A DNA stretch of 64,000 nt from Laguncularia racemosa. Lineage: Eukaryota; Streptophyta; Magnoliopsida; Myrtales; Combretaceae. The notes beneath the pieces were generated by a model. The model was not told where the DNA came from and did no database searches. It saw nothing but the letters and a program-made list of their open reading frames with translations. Each line of letters starts with the position of its first letter. Position 1 is the stretch's first letter. This document shows, one piece after another, positions 1-9,910 of the stretch. The position numbers and the translations under genes were made by a program. The stretch is from the NCBI GenBank assembly GCA_037954665.1, contig JBBMOL010000453.1, positions 62,001 to 126,000 on the forward strand. Reading direction: 5' to 3'.

Positions 1-229
1 TTGATGCCTTTTAGAATTAACTAATGAAGAGAGTGGGTAAGCTAGGGATAACTACTATGTTGTGTTAATCTTAATGTTCTATATGGATGTATTTTTTTTT
101 ATATTCCAATTTAATTTTGTATAGGAATATACCTATGTTTGAGCTTGAGTATATATAGATGTATACTGTCACTAACTCTCCTTATAAATTCTAACACTGA
201 AATCATTCTGTTGTCCCAATTTACATAGA
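1..229 (+). other. C1 untranslated leader between 5' LTR and gag
   Basis: AT-rich sequence matching the leader of C3 (37089-37373) and, in reverse, the leader of C2 (24665-25088). No ORF is conserved between copies. It holds the usual region between primer site and gag start. The window begins inside it, so the primer site and 5' LTR are missing. Confidence 0.7.
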
Positions 230-514
230 ATGCCTTGAAGAAGAAATATCAGGCAGGGTTCATCTAATGTTGGATAGCATGGAGATGCCCTAGAGGATAG
301 GAACCCTCAAAGACCACCTCAGCAAGAAACCCCAAAGTAAGCTAATGTCATTGTTGCTCAACTACTAGAGATTGTAAATGCTCTAGTAGGAATGTTGGAA
401 CAACAACAACAACAAGCTGTGAGACCTATTATGCTTATAGAGGAACCTTATAGGCTAGATAAATTTGCAAGACTAGCTAAGGAGTTCCACCCAAAGGTTA
501 ATGATCCAATAGAG
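230..514 (+). pseudogene. gag: C1 gag, N-terminal fragment (broken)
   Basis: The start at 230 is placed by alignment with the antisense C2 gag start at 24664; both begin M-P followed by an Arg-rich stretch. The fragment has a Gln-rich run (near 400-420) and the segment ending in KEFHPKVNDPIE that precedes the conserved gag core. Stops occur at codon 3 and further on, several of them explainable as C-to-T changes (CGA to TGA, CAG to TAG). Translation ends at the A1 insertion. The same gag resumes at 9911 after the target duplication. Confidence 0.75.
510..514 (+). repeat. Target site duplication of A1, left copy (TAGAG)
   Basis: Five bases directly before the A1 5' LTR. The partner at 9906-9910 is TAAAG, one mismatch. 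Removing A1 plus one copy restores a gag sequence collinear with C2, which confirms the boundary. Confidence 0.85.
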
Positions 515-1341
515 TGATGAGATCCATGATGAGAACCAAGCCAGAAGAAGGAATGTGGATCATCTTGAAGTGCCACCTGGACCGATCACAAGAAATGGAG
601 CGAAATGATTCAAGGAAGCACTTAACGGGTTGATAAAGGATGTCCATGAAGCCGGAAAGGATTGGAGCAATCATGAAGTTGGAAAGGATTGGAACAACCA
701 TGGGAATGTCCTTGCTCTTGTACAAGTCATAATGGATACGGGATGAAGAGGGCGTGTCTTTTCAAGGCACGGCCGTGTAGGAGTCCCAAGGTTACATAGA
801 ATCATATACGGCCATACACACGGCTAAAAGGCACAGCCGTGTATGTTGTCAAGAATTTCCACAGAATCATACACGGCTAAAGTACACGGCCGTGTATCCG
901 ACACCAGCCTCATGTCTTGTTTCTTATTTTTACGCACTTATTGAAGTGACATCGTTTTGGGCCTTTATTTTTACGAATTGTAAACCCTAATATAAAGCTC
1001 CTAGGGTTTAGAATAGAAAAACATATCTTATAGAACATTGAAACAATGAAAACACTTTTGAGAGAATTCTTCTCTTGGTTCTTTAAAGAACTAAACTAGA
1101 ACTTATCGGATTTTATTTCCGTGGCGTTCATCCTGACTTATCAATCGGTCTTTCATCCCGATTGTGGTGTCTTCATATTATACCAAGGTTCTTATCTCGC
1201 TTATAGACAATGGGTCACGGTTTCCACTTGAGGGTGTTTTGCATCTTAGGTAACGAATTCTGAACGTATTGGTACTGGGTTTTGTCACACGTTGGCGTGG
1301 TTCGTATCAGTTAGGAATCTGATCAAACCGTTCTCGCATCA
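515..1341 (+). repeat. A1 5' LTR (827 bp)
   Basis: Begins TGATGAGATCC and ends CATCA, with TG...CA termini, followed two to three bases later by the primer site. U3 carries palindromes at 768-896 around CACGGCCGTG, then a TATA-like box at 991. The last ~30 bp after GTATCA is an extension absent from the inner LTR and from A2 and A3, marking an LTR subtype shared only with 9079-9905. Confidence 0.92.
991..997 (+). promoter_or_regulatory. TATA-like box in A1 5' LTR
   Basis: TATAAAG just before CTCCTAGGGTTTAG. Sister LTRs have a better TATAAAA at the same place: 3637-3643, 11288-11294, 15880-15886, 60826-60832. It lies about 95 bp downstream of the palindrome cluster, so the palindromes sit in U3. 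Promoter function is inferred from position and conservation. Confidence 0.6.
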
Positions 1342-1344
1342 GTT

Positions 1345-1356
1345 TGGTATCAAAGC
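1345..1356 (+). other. Primer binding site of A1 (initiator tRNA-Met type)
   Basis: TGGTATCAAAGC differs at one base from TGGTATCAGAGC, the complement of the plant initiator tRNA-Met 3' end. It lies 3 bp after the LTR, as usual for Ty3/gypsy. Sister sites: 3950-3961, 11599-11610, 61141-61152. Confidence 0.85.
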
Positions 1357-1392
1357 TTAGGTTTGTCAAAACATCAGTTCGGTTTGAGGAAG

Positions 1393-1837
1393 GTAACATC
1401 AAAACCCTAACTCCAATCGCTCATATCAATTGTTAGTATTCAATTTCATAGTATTAATTGTCTATTGAAAGTGTAGTATCTACTAGTCGATTTGTTGCAA
1501 AAAAAAAAAAAAGGAAGAATCACGACAAAAGAAAAGAAAAGAGAAACATGATTAAGAGCAACAATAAAGACCAAAAAAAAAAAAATTGGAAGAAAAAGAG
1601 GAAATTTACGAACCCTAGAGTTGTTTGAATTCTACAAAAGGGAATTGGTGTTGTTTTAGGTTAGTTCTAAGAGAATTGAGCAGAGGAATTGGCGAGTTGA
1701 TATCATTATTGTTTGTGAGAATACACGAATGACTGTGTGATATCATCATTTGAGCGAAACACGTAAGGGAGTGTATCGTGAGGTTTAATCATATATATAT
1801 ATATATATATTTGTGTTAGTACTAATCTTTTCTGCAG
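1393..1837 (+). other. Candidate leader intron upstream of gag
   Basis: A donor-like AAG|GTAACATC at 1393 and an acceptor-like TTTTCTGCAG ending at 1837 bracket a 445-bp AT-rich leader. A TACTAAT branch-like motif lies at 1820-1826. The gag ATG follows at 1843. The same signals recur at 3998-4458, 11647-12098 (acceptor CAG changed) and 61189-61648 (acceptor TAG). The branch motif is only about 12 nt from the acceptor, shorter than typical. Splicing is inferred, not shown. Confidence 0.4.
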
Positions 1838-1842
1838 GAACT

Positions 1843-3171
1843 ATGTCGAGACAACATTCTCCTGAAGGTGAGAGGGGAAGGTTTGATGCTCGGTTAGTAA
1901 TTGAGGCATTGAGGGGTGAGATGAAAAGGATGTTTCAAGAGGGAATGGAACAAATTCATGAGACGGTAGAGCAAAGACTAGAGCAATCTACAAATGTCTT
2001 CCAAGGGCGTCAGAGGGAGAGTCGTTCTAGGAGAGTACAAAGGGGTGGAGATGAAGTGTCGGAAGATGAATTTGATGAGCCTTCTGTCAGGAGTTATGGA
2101 GGTTATAATGGTTAGAATCGAGGAACTAGGGATTGGGAAGATAGAGGAGATAGGAATAGAGAGGATGATCAATTGAGTAGCATAAAGATGAAGATTCCTC
2201 CTTTCCAAGGGAAGAATGATCTCGAGGCGTACTTAGAGTGGGAGAAGAATGTGGAGATGGTGTTTGATTGTCATAACTATAGTGGGAGAAAGAAAGTAAA
2301 ACTTGCTGCCATTGAATTTTCGGATTATGCCATAATGTGGTGGGATCAATTAATGTTGAATAGAAGAAGGAATGGCGAACCACCTATTGAGTCGTGGGGA
2401 GAGATGAAAAGGGTGATGAAGAAGCGATTTGTGCCTGCGTATTACTATCGTGAATTGCACAACAAATTGCAATCTCTTAGGCAGGGGAAGCCGAAGTGTG
2501 GATGAGTATTTCAAGGAGATGGAAGTTACTATGATCACGGCGAATGTAGAGGAGGATAGAGAGGCTACCATGGCTAGGTTTCTTGCTGGGTTGAATAGGG
2601 AAATTCAAAATGTCGTTAAATTGCAACATTATGTAGAATTGGAGGATATGGTCCATATGGCTATAAAGGTTGAGAACCAGCACAGAGGAAAGGTAGTAGT
2701 AATGCACGATTTCAACAGGGTACTGGTTCATCCACCTAGAAGACCAACCAATGGAAAAAGGAAGAAAAGCCTTTACCGACCAAACCAAATGGAGAGCTGA
2801 GGCAAGCGGGTTCTACTCCAGGTAACCAAGGTAACCCTGATTCTTCTACTTCTAGAAAGCGTGACATTAGATGCTTTAAATGCCAAGTAGAGGCCATATT
2901 GCTAGTTAATGTCCAAATAGGCATGTGATGATTTTGCGTGATGATAGTGAGTATGAGACTGAGGGGGATAGTGAAGAGGATGATATGCCTCCATTAGAGG
3001 ATGCTAGTGATGATGAGGAGCCTGCAATAGGGAGGTTAGTGGCAGTAGTGAAGAGAGCTTTGAATTTGCAGGTGAAGGAAGAAGAGGAGGTGCAAAGGGA
3101 GAATATATTTCATACTAAATATTATCTGGGTGATCATATTTGCAGTTTGATCATTGATGGAGGAAGTTGCA
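1843..3171 (+). pseudogene. gag: A1 first gag and protease start (broken, truncated by inner LTR)
   Basis: Gag begins MSRQHSPEGERGRFDARL after the candidate acceptor. The capsid core follows (KMKIPPFQGKND..., YLEWEKNVEMVFDCHNYSG..., RFVPAYYYRELHNKLQ). Breaks: a TAG at 2116 where sister copies have CGG; a G insertion near 2486 (GGGGAAGCC) shifting the frame; a one-base loss near 2683; and a two-base loss in the zinc knuckle near 2886. An acidic segment (2925-3060) leads to the protease start SLIIDGGSC, where the inner LTR interrupts at 3172. It cannot encode a full Gag. Confidence 0.85.
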
Positions 3172-3946
3172 TGATAAGATCCATGATGAGAGTCAAACCG
3201 GAAGAAGGAATGTGGATCCTCTTGAAGTGCCGCTTGGATCGATCACAAGAAGTCGAGCGAAATGACTCAAGGAAGCACTTAGCGGGTTGATAAAGGATGT
3301 CCATCAAGCCGGAAAGGATTGGAGTAATCATGAAGTTGGAACGGATTGGAATAACCACGGGAAGACCCTTGCTCTTATACAAGTCACACCGAACATGGGT
3401 TGAAGAGGGCGTGTACTTTTCAAGGCACGGCCTTATAGGAATCTCAAGATTGCACAGAATCATACACGGCCAGACACACGGCTAAAAGGCACGGCCGTGT
3501 AAGGAGACAAGAATTGGCACAGAATCATACACGGCCGTGTATCCCTTGCCGGCCACCATGTTCTATTTTGTTATTTTTACACACTTATTGAAGCGACGTC
3601 ATTTTGGGTTTGTATTTTCACGAATTGTAACCCTAGTATAAAAGCTCGTAGGGTTTAGAACAACAAACAACATACATCTTAGAACATTAAACATATTTGA
3701 GAGGCTCCTCTCTTGGTTCTTCAAGAACTAAATCGAACTTATCGGATTAATTTTTCCGTGGCGTTCATCCTGACTTATCAATCGGTCTTTCATCCGATTG
3801 TGGCGTCTTCATTTTATACCAAGGTTCTTGTCTCGCTTATAGACAACGGGTCGCGGTTCTCCACTTTAGGTGTTTGGGCATCTTAGGCAACGAATTCCGA
3901 ACGTATTGGTATTGGGTTTCGTCACGGGTTGGCGTGGTTCGTATCA
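3172..3946 (+). repeat. Inner A-family LTR (775 bp) inside A1 protease
   Basis: Starts TGATAAGATCC, ends GTATCA, followed by primer site TGGTATCGGAGC at 3950. It resembles the A3 LTR at 60349 more than the A1 outer LTRs: both have the stretch after the palindromes reading AAGGAGACAAGAATTGGCAC. Palindromes lie at 3425-3542 and TATAAAA at 3637. TTGCA directly before it is the only remaining target-site copy; no matching 3' LTR or right-hand duplication exists, so its right end has been lost. Confidence 0.9.
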
Positions 3947-4463
3947 GTTTGGTATCGGAGCTTAGCTTTGTCAAAACATCAAGTTCGGTTGAGGAAGGTA
4001 ACATCGAAACCCTAACTCCAATCGTTCATATCCATTGTTAGCATTCAATTTCATAGTATTCATTGTCTATTGATAGTGTAGTATCTACTAGTCACTATTT
4101 CGATTGTTACAAAAAAAAAAAGAGAGTAAAAATCACGAAAAAGAAAAGAAGAGAAAAGAAAAGAAAGGGAAACGTGATCAAAAGCAAAAACAGAGACCAA
4201 AAAAAAATATTTGGATAGAAAAATAGAGGAAAATTTACGAACCTTAGAGTTGTTTTGAATTCTACGGAAGGGGATTAGTGTAGTTCGGGTTAGTTCCAAG
4301 AGAATTGAGAAGAGGAAGTTGGCGAGTTGATATCATCGTTTTTTGTGAGAATACACGAGTGACTGTGTGATATCATCATTTGAGCGAAACACGTAAGGGA
4401 GTGTATCGTGAGTTTAATTATATATATATATTTGTGTTAGTACTAATCTTTTCTGCAGGAACT
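3947..4463 (+). other. Leader of the inner A element, with primer site and candidate intron
   Basis: Primer site 3950-3961. The candidate donor is at 3998, the branch-like TACTAAT at 4441 and the acceptor ends at 4458. Purine-rich AAAAGAAAAG runs and a short TA repeat (4420-4431) are shared with the other A leaders. No conserved ORF. Confidence 0.7.
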
Positions 4464-5716
4464 ATGTCGAGGCAACATTCTCCGGAAGGTGAGAGGGGAA
4501 GGTTTAATGCTAGGTTAGTGATTGAGGCGTTGAGGGAGAGATGAAGAGGATGTTCCAAGAGGGAATGGAACAAATTCATGAAACGGTAGAGCAAAGACTA
4601 GAGAAATCCACAAATGTATTCTAAGGGCGTAAGAGGAGAGAGTCGTTCTAGGAGAGTACCGAGGGGAGGAGATGAAATGTCGGATGATGACTTCGATGAG
4701 CCTTCTGTTAGTAGTTATAGAGGTTATAGTGGTCGGAATAGAGGAACTAGGGGTTGGGAAGATAGAGGAGATAGGAATAGAGAGGATGATCAATTGAGTA
4801 GCATAAAGATGAAGATTCCTACTTTCCAAGGGAAGAATGATCCCGAGGTATACTTAGAGTGGGAGAAGAAGGTGGAGATGGTGTTTGATTGTCAGAACTA
4901 TAGTGGGAGAAAGAAAGTAAAACTTGCTGCCATTGAATTTTCAGATTATGCTATAGTGTAGTGGGATCAACTAATGTTGAATAGAAGAAGGAGTGGCGAG
5001 CCACCTATTAAGTCTTGGGAAGAGATGAGAAGAGTGATGAAGAAGCGATTTGTGCCTCCGTATTACTATCGTGAATTGCACAACAAATTGCAAACTCTCA
5101 GGCAGGGAAGTCGAAGTGTGGATGAGTATTTCAAGGAGATGAAAGTCACTCTGATTAGGGCAAATGTAGAGGGGGATAGAGAGGTTACAATGGCTAGGTT
5201 TCTTGCGGGTTGAATAGAGAAATCTAAAATGTGGTTGAATTGCAGCATTATGTAGAATTGGAGGATATGGTTCACATGGCTATAAAGGTTGAGAACCAAC
5301 ACAAGAGGAGAGGTAGTAGTAATGCACGGTTTCAACAGGGTAATGGTTCATCCACTTGGAAGACTAATCAAGGGAAGAAGGAAGAAAAGCCTTTATCCAC
5401 CAAACCAAAAGGGGAGCTGAGGCAAGCGGGTTCTACTCCTGGCAATCAAGGTAACCCTGACTCTTCTACTTCTAGAAATCGTGACATTAGATGTTTTAAA
5501 TGTCAATGTAGAGGCCATATTGCTAGTCAATGTCCAAATAGGCGTGTAATGATTTTGCGTGATGATGGGGAGTATGAGACTGAGGGGGATAGTGAAGAAC
5601 AGGATATGCCTCCATTAGAGGATGCTAGTGATGATGAGGAGCCTGCAATGGGAAGGCTAGTGGTAGTAGTGAAGCGAGCTTTGAATGTGCAGGTGAAGGA
5701 AGAAGAGGAGGTGTAA
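4464..5716 (+). pseudogene. gag: A1 second gag (from the inner element, broken)
   Basis: Same Gag as at 1843: basic N terminus, capsid core (4815-5215), then a complete CCHC zinc knuckle CFKCQCRGHIASQC near 5500-5541 for RNA binding, then an acidic Asp/Glu-rich tail. A one-base loss near 4537 shifts the early frame. TAG at 4959 replaces the first Trp of the WWDQL motif. A further break lies at 5213 and a TAG at 5714. The longest clean stretch is 5231-5716 (161 codons). Nonfunctional as it stands. Confidence 0.85.
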
Positions 5717-6064
5717 AGAGAGAATATATTTCATACTAGATGTTATCTAGGAGATCACATTTGTAGTTTGATCATTGATGGAGGGAGTTGCACCAATGTA
5801 GTGAGTAATTTTATTGTTGAGAGGCTGGGGCTCAAAACTGTTAGATACCCTAGTCCATATAAATTGCAATGGTTAAATGATAGTGGAGAAAATAAGGTGA
5901 GTAAGCAAGCCTTGATTGGTTTCCGCATTGGTAGGTATGAGGATGAGGTGTTATGTGATGCAGTACCAATGCAAGCATGTCATGTGTTGTTGGGGAAGCC
6001 ATGGCAATTTGATAGGAAGGTTGTTCATGATGGCTTTTCTAACAAGTATACGTTTGTTCACTAA
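5717..6064 (+). pseudogene. pol: A1 aspartic protease domain
   Basis: The active-site segment SLIIDGGSCTNVVSNF uses Asp-Gly-Gly rather than the more usual DTG/DSG. It is followed by the second conserved block HVLLGKPWQFDRKV, which ends the domain. It would process Gag-Pol inside the particle. The 98-codon stretch 5768-6064 is clean, but a stop upstream (5714) and TAA at 6062 separate it from gag and RT. The same DGG form occurs in A2 and A3, so it is a family trait rather than damage. Confidence 0.8.
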
Positions 6065-6420
6065 GGGAAAAGCTTTAATCTTAAACCTTTAACACCTAAG
6101 CAAGTGTATGAGGACCAGTTGCAGCTACAATAGTCTTTTGCAAAACATAAGGTGAGTGAAAAACAGAGGGAGAGTGAGAGAGCAAAAGACAATGAGAAAG
6201 AAAAGGAATATAAAAGTCAAGATCAAAAGGAAAAAGAGAGGAAGGCTGGAAAGAGTGTGAGAGGCCAGGTTGAAGGGGGATCAACTTTAGTGGTGAGTGA
6301 AAAGTAGAGGGCAGCCTTGCAAAAGGAGAGTTGTGTGGCAAGAGCAAGTGTAGTAAGGAGAGCATTAGTGATGAGGCAACCTATGTTGTTGCTGGTTTTT
6401 AAGGAAACATGTTTGACTAC
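6065..6420 (+). pseudogene. pol: A1 protease-RT linker, charged region
   Basis: Encodes a Lys/Glu/Arg-rich linker. In A2 the same region is open as a 67-codon stretch at 13740-13943. In A1 a TAG interrupts near 6130 and another at 6305. No catalytic motif; probably a flexible spacer in the polyprotein. Confidence 0.6.
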
Positions 6421-7400
6421 TAACGACTTATCTAACTCTTTGCCTAATGTGGTTGTATCTCTTGTGCAGGACTTTGAAGATGTCTTTCCTGAGGAGATTC
6501 CAAGGGGATTACCACCTATTCGTGGTATTGAGCACCAGATTGATCTTGTACCCGGAGCATCGATTCCAAACAAGCCAGCTTATAGTAGCAATCTGGAGGA
6601 GATAAAGGAACTCCAATGGCAGGTCGATGAATTAATGAAGAAGGGGTACGTGAGAGAAAGCATGAGTCCATGTGCAGTGCCTGTGATTTTGGTGCCTAAG
6701 AAGGATAGGTCGTGGAGAATGTGTGTTGACTGCCGCGCCATCAACAACATCACGGTAAAGTATCGTCATCTCATTCCTCGCTTAGATGTCATGTTAGATG
6801 AGTTACATGAGTCTAGTGTCTTTTCCAAAATTGATTTGAAAAGTGGATATCACCAAATTAGAATGAAAGAAGGTGATGAATGGAAAACCGCATTCAAGAC
6901 GAAATATGGATTGTATGAGTGGTTAGTAATGCCTTTCGGTTTAACTAATGCACCTAGTACTTTTATGAGACTTATGAACCATGTTTTGAAGACTTTTATT
7001 GGCAAATTTGTGGTTGTCTATTTTGATGATATTCTCATTTACAGTAAGAGTTTGGAAGATCATATGTCTCACTTGAGGGATGTTTTAGAAGTGCTTTGAA
7101 AGGAGCAATTATATGCTAACCTCAAGAAGTGCACTTTTTGCACAGACAAACTTGTGTTTCTTGGTTTTGTTGTTAGTGCACAGGGAATACAGGTTGATGA
7201 AGAAAAGGTTCGTGTGATCCAAGAATGGCCTAGTCCAACCAATGTAAGTAATGTGTGGAGTTTCCATGGACTAGCGAGCTTTTACAGGAGATTTGTGAAG
7301 GATTTCAGCACCATTGCAGCACCACTTACTGAGGTAATTCAGAAGAACATAGGGTTCAAATGGGGAGAGCAACAAGAGAAGGCCTTTCAGATGCTTAAAA
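6421..7400 (+). pseudogene. pol: A1 reverse transcriptase
   Basis: Follows LVPGASIPNKPAY. Fingers VPVILVPKKD, WRMCVDCRAINN, palm FSKIDLKSGYHQIRM, WLVMPFGLTNAPSTF and the catalytic box YFDDILIYS at 7019-7045 with both Asp codons intact. The thumb/connection LGFVVSAQGIQV and FHGLASFYRRFVKDFS follow. It would copy element RNA into DNA in the particle. TGA at 7097-7099 breaks the frame between palm and thumb. The 260-codon stretch 6317-7099 is the best-preserved pol segment in the window. Confidence 0.88.
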
Positions 7401-7830
7401 ATAAGCTGACTCAGGCACCATTACTTGCTTTACCTAACTTTGCTAAAACGTTTGAAATTGAGTGTGATGCTTCAGGATTAGGTATTGGAGCAGTGCTCAT
7501 GCAGGAGAGAAGACCAATTGCATTCTTTAGTGAGAAGCTAAGTGGGGCAACCTTGAACTACCCTACTTATGACAAGAAGCTATATGCACTGGTTCGAGCA
7601 CTGGAGACTTAGCAACACTATCTTTGGCCAAAAGAGTTCGTGATCCACACTGATCATGAATCCTTTAAGTACTTGAAGGGGCAACATAAGCTGAAACAAA
7701 AGGCATGCTCGTTGGGTGGAGTTCATCGAAACATTTCCATATGTCATCCACTACAAGCAAGGTAAAGAGAATGTCATTGCTGACGCACTTTCTAGAAGTA
7801 TACTCTTATCTCTACTCTTAGTTCTAGACT
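7401..7830 (+). pseudogene. pol: A1 RNase H domain
   Basis: Shows FEIECDASGLGIGAVLMQ (first catalytic Asp), YPTYDKKLYALVRALET and FVIHTDHESFKYLKG (later Asp). A TAG at 7610-7612 stands where sister-type elements have Trp after ALET, and a frame change near 7700 precedes the FIETFPYVIHYKQGKENVIA tail. It would degrade the RNA strand of the hybrid. Broken. Confidence 0.82.
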
Positions 7831-7989
7831 GCTTGGTTTTGAGCACATTAAGGAATTATATGCTGCTGATCAAGAGTTTTGTGAGGAGTATGTGCATTGT
7901 GAGAAGAGTGGGCATGGTAAATTTTATAAACATGAAGGATTTTTGTTTAGGGAGAGTAAACTGTGCATTCCAATTTGTTCTTTAAGAGA

Positions 7990-9085
7990 ATTACTAGTGA
8001 GGAAGTCTCATGGAGGAGGTTTAATGGGACATTTTGGAGTAACTAAAACCTTAGGAGTATTGTAGGAACACTTCTATTGGCCTCACATGAAACGAGATGT
8101 TGAGAGGATTTGTAAGCGATGTGTCATGTGTAAGCAAGCGAAATCTAGAGTCCAACCTCAAGGGCTTTATACCCTACTTCCTATTCCTCATGAGCCTTGG
8201 GTAGATATTTCAATGGATTTTGTGTTAGGATTACCTAGGTCTAGACATGGTCGAGATTCTATATTTGTAGTTGTGGATACATTTTCTAAGATGGCACATT
8301 TCATTCCTTGTCACAAAACGGATGATGCTTGCAATATTGCTAATTTGTTCTTTAGGGAAGTTGTGAGATTGCATGGTATACCTAGAACAATCGTATTGGA
8401 TAGAGATGCTAAGTTATTGAGCTACTTCTGGAAGACCTTATAGGCTAAGTTAGGAACTAAGTTATTGTTTTCTACTACTTGTCATCCACAAACTGATGGT
8501 CAAACTGAGGTAGTAAATTGAACTTTATCTACTTTGTTGAGGGCTGTAATTAAAAAGAATATTAAAAGTTGGGAGGATTGTTTGCCACGTGTTGAATTTG
8601 CCTATAACCGTACAGTGCATTCTGCTACTAAATTTACTCCTTTTGAAATTTTGTATGGTTTTAATCCACTAACTCCTTTGGATTTATCACCTTTGCCTAT
8701 TTATGAGTATGTTAATCTAGATGGCAAGAAGAAAGCAGAATTTGTTAAACAGATCCATGAGAAAGCAAGGCTAAACATTGAGCGAAGAACAGAGTAGTAT
8801 GTGAAACAAGCCAACAAGGGTCGTCGACAAGTTGTCTTTGAACCTGGAGACTGAGTTTAGGTTCACATGCACAAAGAGCGGTTTCCTGTGCAGTGTCGAT
8901 CCAAACTACTTCCTAGAGGCGATGGACCATTTCAAATTCTTGAGCGCATCAACGATAATGCATATAAGATAGATTTTCCTGGTGAGTATCAAGTAAGTGC
9001 CACATTTAATGTTACTGATCTGAGTCCTTTTGATGTAGGTGATGATTTGAGGACAAATCCTTTTCAAGAGGAGGGGAATGATTAG
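7990..9085 (+). pseudogene. pol: A1 integrase and pol C terminus
   Basis: Zinc-binding part: HGGGLMGHFGVTKT... then CKRCVMC near 8115-8135. Catalytic core: Asp in ISMDFVLGLP (8216), Asp in LDRDAKLL (8399) and Glu in DGQTEVVN (8507), so the DDE triad is present. The C-terminal part KLLPRGDGPFQILERINDNAYK and VTDLSPFD is a barrel-like domain. Stops at 8062, 8441, 8519, 8795 and others break it. The pol frame reaches a TAG at 9083, just inside the 3' LTR; in A2 and A3 the frame continues into the LTR. Confidence 0.85.
9066..9078 (+). other. Polypurine tract of A1
   Basis: AAGAGGAGGGGAA directly before the 3' LTR: the plus-strand primer for reverse transcription. Identical tract before the A2 3' LTR (15338-15350). 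It overlaps codons for QEEGND at the pol end. Confidence 0.88.
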
Positions 9086-9905
9086 ATCCATGATGAGAAC
9101 TAAGCCGGAAGAAGGAATGTGGATCCTCTTGAAGTGCCACCTAGACCGATCACAAGAAATCGAGCGAAACGATTCAAGGAAGCACTTAACAGGTTGATAA
9201 AGGATGTCCATGAAGCCGGAAAAGATTAGAGCATTCATGAAGTTGGAAAGGATTGGAACAACCATGGGAATGTCCTTGCTCTTGTACAAGTCATAACGGA
9301 TACGGGATGAAGAGGGCGTGTCTTTTCAAGGCACGGCCGTGTCGGAGTCTCAAGGTTACACAGAATCATACACGACCATATACACGGCTAAAAGGCACGG
9401 CCGTGTATGTTGTCAAGAATTTCCACAGAATCATACATGGCCAAAGTACACGGCCGTGTATCCGACGCCGGCCTCATGTCTTGTTTGTTATTTTTACACA
9501 CTTATTGAAGTGACGTCGTTTTGGACCTTTATTTTTACAAATTGTAAACCCTAATATAAAGCTCCTAGGGTTTAGAATAGAAAAACATATCATATAGAAC
9601 ATTGAAACATTGAAAACACTTTTGAGAGAATTCTTCTCTTGGTTCTTCAAAGAACTAACCTAGAACTTATCGGATTTTATTTCAGTGGCGTTCATCCCAA
9701 CTTATCAATCGGTCTTTCATCCCAATTGTGGCGTCTTCATAATATACCAAGGTTCTTGTCTCGCTTATAAATAACGGGTCGTGGTTTCCACTTGAGGGTG
9801 TTTTGCATCTTAGGTAACAAATTCCGAAAGTATTGGTATTGGGTTTCGTCACACGTTAGTGTGGTTCGTATCAGTTAGGAATCCGATCAAACCAATCTCG
9901 CATCA
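9079..9905 (+). repeat. A1 3' LTR (827 bp)
   Basis: Starts TGATTAGATCC and ends CATCA. It pairs with 515-1341 through the shared GTTGTCAAGAATTTCCACAG segment between palindromes and the ~30-bp terminal extension. Palindromes 9331-9460. Followed by TAAAG (9906-9910), the right copy of the target duplication. Confidence 0.92.
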
Positions 9906-9910
9906 TAAAG

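Larger units (their letters stand above)
515..9905 (+). mobile_element. A1: CRM-like Ty3/gypsy element with an extra internal LTR (recombined)
   Basis: Outer LTRs 515-1341 and 9079-9905 are a pair: both are 827 bp and share the subtype-specific stretch after the first palindrome. Between them lie leader, gag and the protease start (to 3171), then a third LTR of a different subtype (3172-3946), then a second leader, gag, protease, RT, RNase H and integrase to 9078. The third LTR cuts the protease at the GGSC motif. The lost right half of the inner element is best explained by homologous recombination between its pol and the outer pol (inference). Target duplication TAGAG/TAAAG. Confidence 0.88.

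Noticed and set aside
1345..1356. tRNA gene hits at primer sites
   Set aside because: Only the 12-18 nt complement to a tRNA 3' end is present; no cloverleaf sequence around it.
1978..2208. Antisense ORFs opposite gag and pol (e.g. 4515-4829, 6096-6365, 12217-12429, 13732-14001, 62161-62526, 63283-63552)
   Set aside because: Each mirrors an A-family coding frame on the other strand and recurs only because the sense sequence is conserved.
3700..3730. Heat-shock-element-like TTCAAGAA in A LTRs (GGTTCTTCAAGAACTAA)
   Set aside because: A perfect TTCnnGAA, but single, downstream of the TATA box, and altered in A1 LTRs; chance or a simple hairpin is as likely.
9253..9554. Overlapping ORFs in A LTRs (also 3297-3485, 11075-11309, 15579-15836)
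   Set aside because: They translate the palindrome region in arbitrary frames and are not conserved between LTR copies. Only the frame continuing pol (first ~231 bp of the LTR) was kept.
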